The notes beneath the pieces were generated by a model, which saw nothing but the letters and a program-made list of their open reading frames with translations, made no database searches and was not told where the DNA came from. From Epichloe hybrida (lineage: Eukaryota > Ascomycota > Sordariomycetes > Hypocreales > Clavicipitaceae), in assembly GCA_019022495.1 (NCBI GenBank), contig JAFEKR010000011.1, positions 1,736,001 to 1,800,000 on the forward strand: a stretch of 64,000 nucleotides of DNA, read 5' to 3'. The translations under genes were made by a program, and so were the position numbers. Each line of letters starts with the position of its first letter. The stretch's first letter is position 1. Below are positions 1 through 12,282 of the stretch, piece after piece.

Positions 1-703
1 TACATAGGCCTATATAATATCACGAAGCCAGAGGATAAGGCCTAGTAATAATAACGTAGGTGCTATCACGAGGATTAATTGCTAGCTAGCTTGCTGGATT
101 GTTAGGGCCTATGTGAGGATCACTAGGTTCTTCTCATCGCCATAACCTTGGATCATAAGCCTTAACTTCTCGTACGGATCCGTTGTCTTACCCTTTACCT
201 TATTAATAATATAGGAATTAAAAATACGAACTCCACTATGCTCTCTTTTATTATACTTAATAAACTTAAACACACCTTATTTAATTAAAGAATTAATCTT
301 AGCTTTAGTGGATAGCTTAAAGGGTTTGCTAGGGGTCTTAATAATTCCTTCCTTATGTAATTGGATTATAAGCTTAAGGTTAGAGCTTTCCTTAGCTAAT
401 AGAAAGACGTTAGTCTTATCTTTTATTTAATTTACATAATTAACATTAGATATAATAACAGGGGGGTTCTTCTAAGGTCTTCTAGGTCCTTACCTTAGGG
501 GATTAGTAGGAGGGGTGGCTATAGGCTATAGGGAGGCGTCTTAGTTATTTACGCTCTTAGGAGGTCTCTCTTTATTAGGATCTTTATAAAAAGGCCTAAT
601 AGATATTAATCTAAAGGCCTTAGGGCCTTAAGGGAGCTTAAGAGTGTAGGTCTTACTCTCTATAGCTAATAGCTTATAGGGGCCTACCTATCCTTTACCT
701 TTA
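1..703 (-). pseudogene. Copia-Ia pol fragment: reverse transcriptase N-terminal part
   Basis: Read on the minus strand, this stretch carries the start of a copia-type reverse transcriptase: a region like K-G-K-T-T-D-P-Y-E-K, then an I-Q-G-Y-G block and a T-I-Q-Q-A-S-Q block, as in the linker-RT segment of fungal Ty1/copia polyproteins. The equivalent segment in Copia-Ib lies near 48100-48790. The catalytic RT core and RNase H lie beyond the left edge. Upstream coding (integrase, protease, gag) continues at 8630 after the Helitron. Stops and missing CpA fit RIP. Confidence 0.8.
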
Positions 704-706
704 TTA

Positions 707-785
707 GGGAAAGCGGAGCTTTGCCTGAGATTTGCGTAATAGCAAGGCGAAGGCAAGAGGGTGGAGCAAAGCTTCCCGCTTTCCC
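707..785. repeat. 79-bp palindromic element at Helitron 5' end
   Basis: The arms GGGAAAGCGG...AGCTTTGC and GCAAAGCTT...CCGCTTTCCC pair over about 18 bases with a 2-base offset, around a core rich in GCAAGGCGAAGGC. It is flanked by TTTATTA on both sides (700-706 and 786-792). It may be the Helitron's own 5' terminal structure, since a related inverted CGCTTTCCCTGCG occurs near the 3' end at about 8578-8590. Otherwise it is a separate tiny insertion with a 7-bp TSD. Confidence 0.6.
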
Positions 786-2480
786 TTTATTAAAATAAGG
801 TTGTCCTATAGAGATATCTCTTCTGATTAGTTAGACGTAAAATACTCTTTAGTAACTAGTTAAGAAATTTTTTTCTACCTCTCCTAACCACCTAACGCTT
901 TTTATAAGGGGGGGGAGGAGGAGAAGGCCTACCATAGGCAATAGCTCGCCGCAGGCGGCCCCTAGCAGGGCCCCTAGAGGGCCCCCGGAGGGAATATAAA
1001 ATATCACACCTTTAAAAATAAATAAATTTAATAATGCAAAGTATTAGTAATTAATTCGCGATTACAAATACGCGGTGGTGGTAGTAGTGTTATGGTTAAA
1101 TTATGGTTGTGAAAGACTTAAACTCATAATATTACAATATCTTATAAAGACTTGTAATATATTGCTTACTTTGCGATTATAAAAAAAAAAAAACCACAGA
1201 TATAATTCGAATACGTAACCTTTTAATTCAGTTGTTTTTTGCTATTATAATATTATAAAGTAAAGTGTTACTACATTACATAAATATAATTCATAGCACG
1301 CCCCTACACTTAATTTTAACACTAAAATTAACACTAAAAAAGTATCACCCTTACTAGGCAACTCTATATAGTAGTAGGTTAGGACTAAATACTTCTTAAA
1401 AGAAACTACCTTAGGTACCTATCTAATAACCTAGAGTTAGCGCCCATAGCAAATCATTAGGAGTTAAAGTATTGTATTACCCTAGGTCCCTAAGTATCTA
1501 TAGTTATATATTAGTAAGGTTAGAAGGAGAATACTAAGTTACTTATAATTTAGTATAGCATAATTAAGCCACCATCTACCATAGTCTACCACTCTTACCC
1601 TATTCGCTCGCTTCATATTGTATTATATTATATTAGGTTCAGCGTCAGGTTCGGATATTTATTACTATATTTTATGGTTATCTACGGTTATTCTACGGTA
1701 TCTATAGTATCTACAGTATTTAGTTTCATAGTAGCAAGTATAACACTATAAAGGTAGTTCTTTCTTCTTTTAAATTAGGCAAGGAAGTAGCCTATAATAA
1801 CTATTAATCTATAAGGGCAGTCTACTACATAGGGCTAGTCTATGTAGTGTTTAATATAATTAATAGTGCTAGCCTTATTACTAACTACACTAAACGCGAC
1901 ATTCTAAGTAAATATTAGGTTATAAGCAGTATTATAATCATAGACTATATACCTATCTTTGGTTCTATATACTAAGACAGGAGTGAGGCATGAAAATGCC
2001 ACGCAGATCCACCTACTGTTTGATATCGTGAAGTTAATGTAACCACGCACGCAGACGCGTAGGCACGCATGCATACCGCATAATCCTATTGATTTATAAA
2101 GCAAGGCAATAAGCGCAGGATTTGCTAATATAATGATTTATTTACGCGTTTTTCTAGCAGCTTTATAACGTAATTTATAGTATCATATGTAATAGTCCCA
2201 CTTTCCCCTATTTAAGCGCTCCTTCCTTACTATGTATTACCTCTTACCTCTTACTTTTTTCTCTTATACTAACCTAAATTTCCTTCTTAACTCTTCTTTA
2301 CTTTTCTTTTTTACATCCCTATCCATAACAACAAAGCTATACCTATTATTATCTAATTATTATCTTACTTTCTCTAAGCTACGTATAACATAATAAATTA
2401 TCCTAATAAGATAGCTTCTCTTACTCCTCCTATACTACTACCTAATCCTCCTTGTAATCTAGGCCATAAGAACCTAGCTA
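786..2480. other. Helitron-I 5' non-coding region
   Basis: No credible gene here. The region is a patchwork: GC-rich GGCCCC/GGGCCC runs near 940-995; islands that keep CpA and CpG (about 1040-1240 and 1960-2110) between RIP-altered stretches; an oligo-A run near 1180-1192; and a perfect 9-bp stem, ACTACATAG/CTATGTAGT, around 1822-1849. A TATTTAAG element and pyrimidine-rich tract near 2210-2330 lie upstream of the Rep-helicase frame and could be its former promoter and leader; this is inference. Confidence 0.5.
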
Positions 2481-5400
2481 ATATCACAGATATCCCTAAT
2501 AACGCCTCTAAAACACGTATATATTAGTATTATAAACAGGACAAACCTATTAATAAATTCATTAGCTTAAAGAATAGGGATAAGTTAATATAAAAATGCC
2601 TAGTATACTATAATTAATAGAACACGCTAGTATATACTACTACTACTACTTAGCACCCTAATATTACCCTAATGCTAATATAACTATAGTCTTAAGCTCT
2701 TATATAATTCTTGCGTTCTATAATAGCTATAATACGCGGTAGTAGCAAGCGCCTAATTACTAGAGTGTAATCCCCTAAGTAGTAATAAACTTAGTAACTT
2801 CTTACACTATTACCCTAATAGTAATAAGCCATAGGCTTATAAGAGATTATAGCTAATTTCTTATGATAAATAACACACGGATTAATAAGGTTTCTTTGCC
2901 ATAGACAGGCTTCTTAAGATATACTAGATAAAGCTAAGGCATATTCTCTATAGGTATATTAACCTACTCTTAACACTATATATTCATACTAAACTAAAGT
3001 AGGCTACAATCTAATAAGAGCATCAAGTTATGCAACGAGCTAGGGAAGAACCTAACCCTACCCCTTTATTAGCTACTATTCTACACTAGATAGCCTCTTC
3101 GCGTTAGCTAGGAGTTTAGGAACTCTTTAGTAGCCAAATTAACATAGCAAGCAACCTAGATAATAATAATAATCCTATCCTAGGCATAGAATAAAAACAA
3201 TGCCTATTATATCATTACGTATTTGCCCGCCAGAGCTTCATTACTCCTAATAGAGTAGAATATAGATATTATAAATAGTGTAATTGTAATATAATAGATG
3301 ATTTCACACCTTCTTAGTCCTTAGTAGGGGATTCTAATCTAAATATATCACTTTCTTAGCGTTTATTAGTGTAACCACGTCTGCCTTTAAACCTCGGCAA
3401 GTCTGCTTCTTAGGATCTGCCCGTCTTGCCTAATCTAGTCTTTCAGGGAGATCTAGACTAGTCATGCCTAACTAAGCGTGACCACAGCTTAATTAGCCAC
3501 TAGGTAGTAAGCCTAGTGTTAAATACCATAGAGTATTACACTTATTACAAGATAAGATAGTTTAGTCTTAAGGTTAGGAATAGAATCTGCCGCTCTTGTA
3601 ACTATTATAACGTAGTCCCCTAGGGCCGCGCATCTCGCAATTAACGCCACGCTAGTTAGCCCTTTTTTTAGTCCAAAGAAAACAAGCTTAATCCTAGGTT
3701 AGTTCTAGGCTATTTACCTAAGCTTACGCAAACTAAAGAGATGCTTATTGCTAAGGTTTATGTTCACGTCATAGTTATGACCTATTATGGTTAGTAGTAT
3801 AAATACAAGGGCCATATAGTTAACTTCATAAAGAACATTAGTCAAGTCTATAACTAGCTACCGCTTTTACCTAGGGATCTTAATATTATTATCCTTTAAC
3901 CTACAAATCAGACAAATCAGCCACACATAATACATTAGTTCTATAACTAATTCAGAGTGTAGTAGCCTGTTATCTAGGCCTAGCTTATATATCTCCATTC
4001 AAATCATCCTAGGTATCGCCATATTAACATAAATAAGAACAATCTGCTCTAGTTACCTAGTAATAGAGATGTCATAGACTAGCTTGCAGTGGAGGTAACT
4101 AACGCCGTTAATATTAAAGAGACTTACCTTAATAAAAATAATAACTAGATTAATACACACTTTAACAAAGCTACGGTTCCTAATTTTATTGCTTAGTAAT
4201 AGGAGCTCATATAACTCCGTTATTAGCTTTAAGGTTCTAATAGGCCTTAGGTGCCGCCAGAGTAGATTCCCCTTTAGCAAGTCAAACCTTAGATATACCT
4301 TAATATACCTAACATTCGTAGCATACCTTTAAACAAGTTTAATTAGTCTTAGCTATTACTCTTAGAAGCATTTCTAGGTCTCTTTCTAAATAGAGAAGCT
4401 AAGTTTATTAAGCCTTACGAACGTACTATAAGCTACTCTAACTATATTAATTGCCTAATAAAGTATAATAATAGCCGCTTTGCTTAGTATCCTTGATTTC
4501 ACTACGTTATATTTAATACGCTTATATATTAGCAGGTAAATAAGTAAAGCGCTTACTTTATTAAGAGAGAACGTTACTATTAGGCTATTAATATTAACTA
4601 GCTTTAACTAGCTTTTAACTCAGATACTGCTAAAGCTAAGGCACTACTTAACTCTATAGTAAGATTCTTAGGGAGCCTATAAGGCATATAAGCATACTAG
4701 GGAGGCCACAAGAACTAGCTTAAGGCGTATGTTTATGCTCTTAGCTACCTAGGCATGTTTATTACCCTTTTAGCTACTAATTTACACTAGCAAGACCTTT
4801 AGAGGTTTATGCTAAATTATAATAAATGGTAGTTAGGGAATAACTAAGTTAAGGCTAGGATTACAGGTAGGAACCTTTACAAGAACTTATATATCTTAGT
4901 ATAGTACTTTAAGATACGCTTTTAGTTATTCTTTAAGCAAGTTCTTTAGCCTAAATTTAGCATTAAGGAACATTAGTACTAATATAAGTAGTAGTCCCAA
5001 GGTAACCCTTATGCTTATTACCTCTTTTGGATTAAAGATGCCCTAGACACTAGCCTTATAACCACGGAACTACAGAAGGTCTTTGCTAAGTACTAGGGGT
5101 AGTATATTACTGCCTATAATACCTACCCTAACTTAGTGAATTAGTAGCGTTAGGGCAATAACCCTTTAATCTCACCTATCGCAAATCCTAAGTTTAGCGA
5201 TTTAGTTAATGTAATTAATTACGTTTAATGCTATAAGTGCATAGAAGCATACTATTAGTATTATAAGTAACTACCTAATAGGAGATTAACAGAGGAGACA
5301 TACTGCTGATTTCACTTTCCATAAGTACATTATAAAGAGCTAATTATTATAAGGAACTTTAACCCGCAGTATCTTATATTTAATAGGGCTTAGAATAATG

Positions 5401-7905
5401 CCTTTCTAAACAACTTTAGCCCTATAGTTATAGCCTTATAGCTTACTAATATTAACTTTACGCCTTATATAGGCATGCATGCTATTATCTCCTACATATT
5501 AAAGTATTATAGTAAGGCCGAATAGCAGTTAAAGACCTTCTAGGATATAGCTAAGGAGATTCTACCTAGGGTTAACATAAGTTATAGGCTTGTTAGATTT
5601 GTCACTAAGTTTATAAATAAACTTATTACTAAAAGAGACTAGTTTACATAAGAGGTCCTCCACCTATTACTTAACCTTAACCTTTAAAAAGGATTACGTG
5701 TTATTCATAGTGTTAATTACCGCCTACCTAATAAGTATTAGCAAGCGGATTATCTACCTGCTAAGGGTAAAGATCAGGTCTAACAGACTTTGAATTCTTA
5801 CTAGAAGTACCTAAATTACCTTATAAGCCTATAGGATCTTTATTATTTTTAGTTCCTAACCTAGATTAACTTCTCTAAGAAGCCTAAGTATTAGTAAGAG
5901 TTCCCTAACATACCTAACTAGGTCCTGAATTACTTCCTGTAATATAAGGCTAATCCTAATAATAAAAGCTTTAAGGACTTCTGTAGAGTAAAGCTTATGC
6001 TAAGCTATCCCTATACTAACTATAACTAGCTAAAGATAGTAGAGGAGAAGAGTTTTACCATGTTTTATAAGGCATTTATATATTATTAAAGAGTTCACGC
6101 TAGCGCTCACCATCACGATTACTATAGTAAGCTACCTCCTATAATAGAAGATAAGTTTAAGGAAGACCCTTAGTAGGAGAACAAGGTCTAGCTAGAGGCT
6201 TAGTAGGAAATAGCTCGCTAGATTTCACATATTAAGCTTAACACTAATAAGGTTAAATTACTTAGGAACCGCGATTGTGATTTAGCCTTTAATTAGCAAA
6301 ATCATATTAGAACCTATCCTAATCTTCTTATATAGAAGAGAGAGTATTAGAATAGCCTTAAGGAGTCTTTTACTACTACTATTACTTCTTAGAATCCCGC
6401 AAGCAACTAGAACATCACTAGTCTTAATCCAGAGCAGCGCCTTATCTTTAATATATATGTTTACCACCTTAAGGATACTCTTGATTTAAATAAGTAAACA
6501 CCTAAATCACTTCTTCTCTAGGTTAATAGCTAGGGAGGCATAGGGAAATCATTTATTATTCACGCTATTTTCACGGCACTAGAACACCACGCCCTAGGAT
6601 GTATTATATAAGCTACCCCTACTAGAATCGCTGCCAATGGCATTAACGAAACGATATTACATTTGCTACTGTATCTTCCGGTCTTAAGGCAGATTACAAC
6701 CCTACCTAAGCTTTTAACTAATAAGCTTTCTAATTTATAGGGCACCTTATAAAGGGTTAAATATATTATTATTAACAAGAAGTCTATAATTAGGCTAAAG
6801 ACACTCTACTCCATTAACTAACAACTTTATTAAATCTTTTCTAATTCAGAGGATTACTTTAGTAGCTATAGTGTAATTCTCCTTAGTAACTTCTACTAGC
6901 TTTTACTAGTCTTTAAGAAGCCTCTCTATAGTAATAATAGACTTGTAAATAATATGGATCTAGCTAGGCGTAATGCCTATTAGGCCTTTGATAAGACTGT
7001 TATGCTTTAGTAAGTTGTCCGCTAACAAGGCGATGCATAGGCACTATTCTATGAAGCTCTCTAGGGCCTTCGCTTAGCTTAGCTATTTATTAACCATTAG
7101 AAGCTTCTTTGTTCCTAAATTTAATCGTAGCTCTTGCCTCTAGAGGTTAATTCCTTTATAAATATAGTCTATATTTACTACATAAGACAGCAGGTCTAAG
7201 AATATAACTATAACTACATAGAAAGGCTTATATTACTAATTATTTAGGTTCACGTAACATATATTAGCAAATTTAGGTATAATACTAATTCTTAAATAGT
7301 AGGAAACCTCCACTACACTTTACTAGTTTATATTAGAGCAAGGGTTATGCTAATAGAGAATATCTAGACGCCTATAGGCCTTATTAACAGCGCTATAGGG
7401 ATTATAGAAGATATTTGCTAGGATTAAGATATCACTAATCCTCGCTAATAGGCTCCTAATATCGTGTTTATGCGAATAGATAAGTACACAGGACTGCCTT
7501 ACTTTATAGAGCCTAATAAGGCTACTATTATTCCTATTTTCTAAGCGTACTACGAGTTTATTAAGGGCAGTAACCTATGTAGCTAGTGTTAATTCCCATT
7601 CACAATTACATATAGCATTACTATACATAAGTTATAGGGCATTACTCTTAATAAGGCAGTGGCTAATATCTCCGCAAAGGAGTTTATAACAGGCCTTATA
7701 TATGTCGCTATCTTAAGAGTAAAGATGCTTAAGGGCATTATATTTAATACTCCCTTTAATCTTAGCACTCTTACTTCCTAGACTAACCTAGATACTAGCC
7801 TAAGGGCTCTTAATGTGTGGTAATAAGAGGTAGAAATAATTCACGCCACGTAATAGCTAGACAAAGCTAATATATCTTATTAGATATGGAAATTTTAACG
7901 AGTTT
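2480..7905 (+). pseudogene. Helitron Rep-helicase (RepHel), RIP-inactivated
   Basis: The original protein would have nicked DNA with a HUH-type Rep domain and unwound it with a Pif1-family helicase for rolling-circle transposition. In order I can read: an N-terminal region with K-Q-D-K-P-I-N (about 2530-2600); the Rep domain, where the H-x-H motif region reads QGNPYAYY at 4998-5021, so both histidines have become tyrosine (CAT/CAC to TAT); the catalytic tyrosine region ILKYYSKAE near 5498-5522, followed by an R-D-W-like E-V block; Walker A GGIGKSF near 6533-6553, then an A-N-G-I-N-G-T block; and the C-terminal helicase signature HKLQGITL near 7627 with a Y-V-A-x-x-R-V-K block near 7700. Numerous TAG/TAA codons at glutamine and tryptophan positions show it is dead. 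The start is approximate. Confidence 0.88.
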
Positions 7906-8100
7906 AGATAATAAGAGCTTTATTAGCTTCATTATTAATAACAACAAGGTAGTTAAGCCACCTCCGCATATTAACCTAGCTTAGACCCCTCCTGCTCCTT
8001 AAATAAAAGAATCTTATAGCCTAGTCCTAGTTATTAAATCTCCTATTTATATTAATTTAACATAAATCGATTTAAGATTATGAGAGGGGGAAAGGTATTG

Positions 8101-8440
8101 TTATCTACTAAGACATCACTTCTCCTTAGATATCTGCTAAGTGACGTCTTAGCAGAGCTGTTATTTTAGAAGGAGAAGAGAAATGGTGTTATTATCTACT
8201 AAGACGTTACTTCTCCTTAGATATCTGCCGAGTGACGTCTTGGCAGAGCTGTTATTTTAGAAGGAGAAGAGAAATAGTGTTATTATCTACCAAGACATCA
8301 CTTCTCCTTAGATATCTACCGAGTAATATCTTAGCAGAGCTGTTATTTTAGGAGGAGGAAAGGAGAGAAAAGGTATTATCTGCTAAGACGTCACTTCTCC
8401 TTAGATATCTGCTGAGTAACGTCTTAGTAGAGGGAAAAGC
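8101..8440. repeat. Four tandem ~91-bp hairpin repeats near Helitron 3' end
   Basis: Units start at 8101, 8192, 8283 and 8376; the last is partial. Each contains a stem like CTAAGACATCACTT (8108-8121) pairing with AAGTGACGTCTTAG (8139-8152) across a 17-base loop, followed by a GCAGAGCTGTTATTTT spacer and a GGAGAAGAGAAA run. Copies differ mostly by transitions. The position, just inside the 3' terminus and downstream of the helicase frame, suggests subterminal repeats of the Helitron. Confidence 0.85.
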
Positions 8441-8454
8441 ACATGCCCCTAGAG

Positions 8455-8629
8455 AGGGATAGTTATATATAAATTTGTATTATAGTAGATTGACTAAAAA
8501 AGCCCTTTTACGCACTTGACGTTAATGTTATTAGTGAAAACGGAACCGGATAATAATTAGCCTGGGCGGATACCGACGCTTTCCCTGCGCCTATGATGCC
8601 GATAAATTCGGGCAGCCATAAGGATCTTG
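8455..8629 (+). other. Helitron-I 3' terminal region with hairpin
   Basis: This stretch keeps CpA and CpG dinucleotides, unlike most of the element. It holds CGCTTTCCCTGCG (about 8578-8590), inverted relative to GGGAAAGCG at the 5' end, and an imperfect TGCCGA/TCGGGCA hairpin (about 8598-8614) lying 15 bases before the ATCTTG terminus. A hairpin 10-15 bases upstream of the end is typical of Helitrons. The asymmetric inverted repeat resembles what is described for Helitron2/Helentron types, but I cannot settle the subtype. Confidence 0.6.
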
Positions 8630-11600
8630 TACTACACGCATATAAGTAATCCTAGCAGGAGGTTAACGGTTGTAAAGGTATTAGGACTATTCCTTGTAGC
8701 AAGGGTATTACTAACTTTCCGCTAGGTATAAATGCGCTTAACTTCCTTTATTACTAGTTAGATCACAAGGGCTCGCTACATGATATCTAGTAATAGAGGT
8801 AATTCTTTAACTATATAAGGATATGCGCTGAAAATAAGAACTATTAGCACAAGACTATTTGATCCTACGGTGTTATTCATAGCTTTAACTGCCATTTGCA
8901 ATGCCACGGGCTCTGGCGTTATTAGGCATTCCTATCAGATGATATTATAGGCTCTTTGGAGCGGCCTGTGATATTACTTAACCTTACTAATGCTATGGTA
9001 AGCCTTAATAGGGATGTCTTTAATCTTAATTACTATTAATAACGCAAGCTGCTTAAATTCCTTGCCTCTAAAGGTCATTCTAGTATCCGTAATAATTAAA
9101 TCTAGGGGGCCTAGATAAATATTAATCTAGCAAAGACAGAGTGCTTCCTACGTAGTCTTTATAGAGATATCCTTAATAAATCTAGCTATATTAAAGGATA
9201 TAGCCGTATTAATAACTTACAGAACAGGGCGGTTACTATTAAGATACATAATATCCATAATAATTTCGTAATTATAGGCACATTTATCCTGAAGAGTGAA
9301 TTTAAACTGATATAGGCTATCTGTGTGTAATTAGCACTGCTAGCAAACCTTAGTTAGTTTCTTAATAGCTTTAAACTTAACCTTATGCCCTAATTTATAT
9401 AGCAAATCATGAAGATATTAAACTAAAGGGTGTCTAAAGCGTTAATGTAATTAGTGAAGCTTAATCTCTATAAGATAACTTTAAGCAACACTTTCTTCTT
9501 TATTAAGAAGCATCTATGCGTGCCCCTATTTACATATAATAGGAACCTTAATATTCCCTTACTATAGAACGTTCTCTAATGTGTAGAAATTAATCTTTAG
9601 GCGGGTTATATTATTAAGGCATAAGAGAAAGGGAGTGTTCATAGGGATTACCTAAAAGAGGATAATTCTAAATAGAGTTAGCACTTTAATTAATCTAAGT
9701 GCCTTAATTAGTTCTCTAGGGCCAAATTTAATCTTTACCTTCCTAGTATTTAACCTATTAAGCGTGATAGTTAGTATTATACTTTACAAAGCTAAGAATT
9801 AAGGGTAGCCTACTAACAAACATCCCATAGCACCTATGTTAGCTATAATGCCTTCAAAGGTTCCGGATAAATATTATCCTTTAAGTGTAAATACGCTTAG
9901 TGCCTTATCTAGTTCCTAAAGATCAAATAGATCCTTCTTAACTAGAGCGTAAGTTATTGCTTTACTAGCAAGAATCTTAGTGGTTACATAGCCGTTATAG
10001 GTAGTCCTGTATGTAAAGAAGCTTATAGGCACTTAGCTATTATTATCTTCTTTACTAAAACCAAGTTCTATCAGGTATTAGTTAATACCGTCGTCCTTAG
10101 CTGATTTAGGATTATTATTGCCTTTATACTATATTAGGAATATATTATATAAAGAAGCTATTAAGTCTGTGTAAGAGTGATTCTTAAATTATTAGAATGC
10201 CTTCTTCTAGTCCTTATCTAAGTGTTTAGTTAACTAATAACCTTCTTTGCCATATATATAACACTTTTTTAAGCGTTAAGGCTTGCTCTTTAATAAAGAT
10301 TAACTATACTAGGCTTTCTTACCTTTTCTATTATACTTATAGTTAGTCTAAAAATGTTCCTTAGTGCTAGCTTCTATAGGGAACTACTACTAATTAATTA
10401 AAGCTTTAGATTCGCTAATTAACATCCTTATCCATTCGCAAAAGCGTTAGAGGTTAACAGGAGGATTAATAATACAGGCCTTACATTCCGGGATTCCTTT
10501 GCAAGTATTTAGAATCTAACTACAAAGGTCTAATTCTAACTAGGATCCATAAGGATTTGCCCTTTAGAGATTCAAAAGCTTTATTACAAGGTCTTTAAAG
10601 CACTTAATCTTTAATTTACTAGGGTTCTCTTAGATAATTATAAGTAGTTATAATCTTCCCTATAACAAACAGTTCTTTTAATACGTATTATCTATCTTAA
10701 ACTTCTACCTAATCCTATAGATAAGAGTTAGGAGATCTTAGGGGTCTCCTTAGCCTAAAAGGTTCTCTAAGAAGTATTATAGAGGTCTTCCTTTTAGTAT
10801 AAACTTAAAACCATAGCCTAACTATTCTTATATAATCCCTAGTATCTTACACTTCCTTTAATAAGTTAAGAGCTTAATATTAAGAACATTATACTCCCTA
10901 GCGCTATACTTAATACTCTTATTGCTATAGAATTTATTAAGATTAAGTAGTTACTTTAATAAGGGTTAGCCTGTCTCCTAAGGGGGAATAGGGATAATTA
11001 AATCTTATAAAAGAGGTGCTATAGTTTTAGACTATAGAGGGGGATTATAATACCTTACTATAGGAGGGGAAGTAAGGGGGGTCTAGGGTTATAGTTAAGG
11101 GCTTGCAATAGGGGGATTGCCTCTACTATCACGCCTTTGCCTTACACTTAGTATACTTAGGGATTAGTATAATAGAATTTAGGAACGGAATAGGAGTAAT
11201 TATAGTGGTTAAGGGGATTAGGGATAACATAAAGTAATTAGTTACTTTAGTTAATCTCTAAAAGAAGGGATACTAATAGGAAGGAGGTCTTTATAGAAGT
11301 CCTTCTCTACTATTTACCTCTTAAAGAGGGAATACTTCCTAGTAACTTCCTGTATTTCTTTTTCTTTCTAGTTATAGAATCTATTATAGTTAACAACATC
11401 TTTAAGTAAGACTACTATCTTATAGCAACTCTATAGGTCTATATAGACGCTACTAAAGAAAAGAAAGTCTTAAAGACTTTTCGTAGCTTTAGGATTTACT
11501 ACTTAGAATGTTTCTTATTTCTATCCTTTAAAGTTATTACTAAAGATAGTAAATAGGGTTTGCGGGTATAGGTTCTTATATTTATAGGTTGCTTTCTTAA

Positions 11601-12260
11601 TAAGAATCTAGGCCATGAGTTCTTTAGGGGTAATGTTTACTTTAAGATTAAATAATTCCTTATTCTCTAGTACTTGTTACGTAATATATTAGTGTAAATT
11701 AGGGGATATATAGTTAAGGAGGTAAGATATAACTTATAAATTAGCTCCTCTTCTAGTATCCTTAGGGGGGAAGGTGCATTTATAATCAGAGGGAACGTCT
11801 TAGGCTCCAGATCCCTCTAGTTAATCTTAATGTTCTACTATAATATTAGTAGTAGATAGGGGGGTAAGGGAAATAGAGAATTAATAGAAGTCTAAAGGAT
11901 TATAAGTAAAGCTATTATCTTTATCCCTTAGTGGGTTTAATTAAATAATTAAGGATAAGTTAGGTTAGTTACTAACCAGGCCTTAATTATTTAATAAACA
12001 CGCTTCTAAGGGTTTGTTTGCGTAATGAACGTGCTAATTAAATAAATGAAGATAGGTTAGGTTAGTTACTAACCAGGCCTTAATTAAGTTAATAAGCTTG
12101 GATTTAGTATAGAGCTAGTTGTAGTTACTTAAGGTAAAAGGAAAGCTAGATTATACTTCTTCCTTAGCATATTTAGTATCTTAAAGCAGCACTTCCTCTT
12201 TTATAAGGCAAGTCCTTAATACTAATACCTCTTCTATAAACCTTACTAATCTATAGTATT
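8630..12260 (-). pseudogene. Copia-Ia gag, protease and integrase, RIP-inactivated
   Basis: This is the upstream part of the Copia-I polyprotein; its continuation into reverse transcriptase is at 1-703, across the Helitron. Read right to left it holds gag (about 12200 to 10300), a zinc-knuckle region (near 10240-10270, K-x-Y-x-Y-S-K-E-G with cysteines changed), the protease (about 10100-9750), the GAG-pre-integrase/zinc region (about 9500-9300), and the integrase core, in which a D-I-I-Y-L-N block, a P-D-L-I-I-T/I-D block and a Y-x-S-I-S-K-V-K block (E to K) are recognisable from Copia-Ib. Many in-frame TAG/TAA codons replace CAG/CAA. Confidence 0.82.
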
Positions 12261-12266
12261 TATAAA

Positions 12267-12282
12267 GATAACCACTAATTAG
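12267..12282 (-). other. Putative primer-binding site, Copia-Ia
   Basis: Directly inside the 5' LTR the minus strand reads CTAATTAGTGGTTATC. Nearly the same motif sits at the same place in Copia-Ib, Copia-IIa, IIb and IIc and Copia-III, so it is probably the minus-strand primer site. The primer tRNA is not identified. Confidence 0.55.

Larger units (their letters stand above)
704..8629 (+). mobile_element. Helitron-I, rolling-circle transposon with RepHel pseudogene
   Basis: The borders come from comparison with the uninterrupted Copia-Ib at 48790. Copia-Ia reads the shared flank up to 703 and resumes at 8630, with no clear TSD and an apparent A/T target, as expected for a Helitron. The 5' end starts TTAGGGAAAGCG (TCAGGG before RIP would fit the usual TC start). 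The 3' end is a short hairpin (8598-8614) followed by ATCTTG, close to but not the classic CTRR. Inside lie a Rep-helicase pseudogene and four hairpin repeats near the 3' end. The exact ends are uncertain by a few bases because a 79-bp palindrome occupies 707-785. Confidence 0.85.

Noticed and set aside
1180..1260. tRNA-like or SINE-like stretch (ATTCGAAT core near an oligo-A run)
   Set aside because: No clover-leaf fold with proper stems could be drawn and the A box is poor.
1904..2104. Short minus-strand open frames at 1904-2104, 4053-4280, 6282-6467 and 6560-6778
   Set aside because: They are antisense or non-coding shadows in the Helitron. The Rep-helicase relic is on the plus strand.
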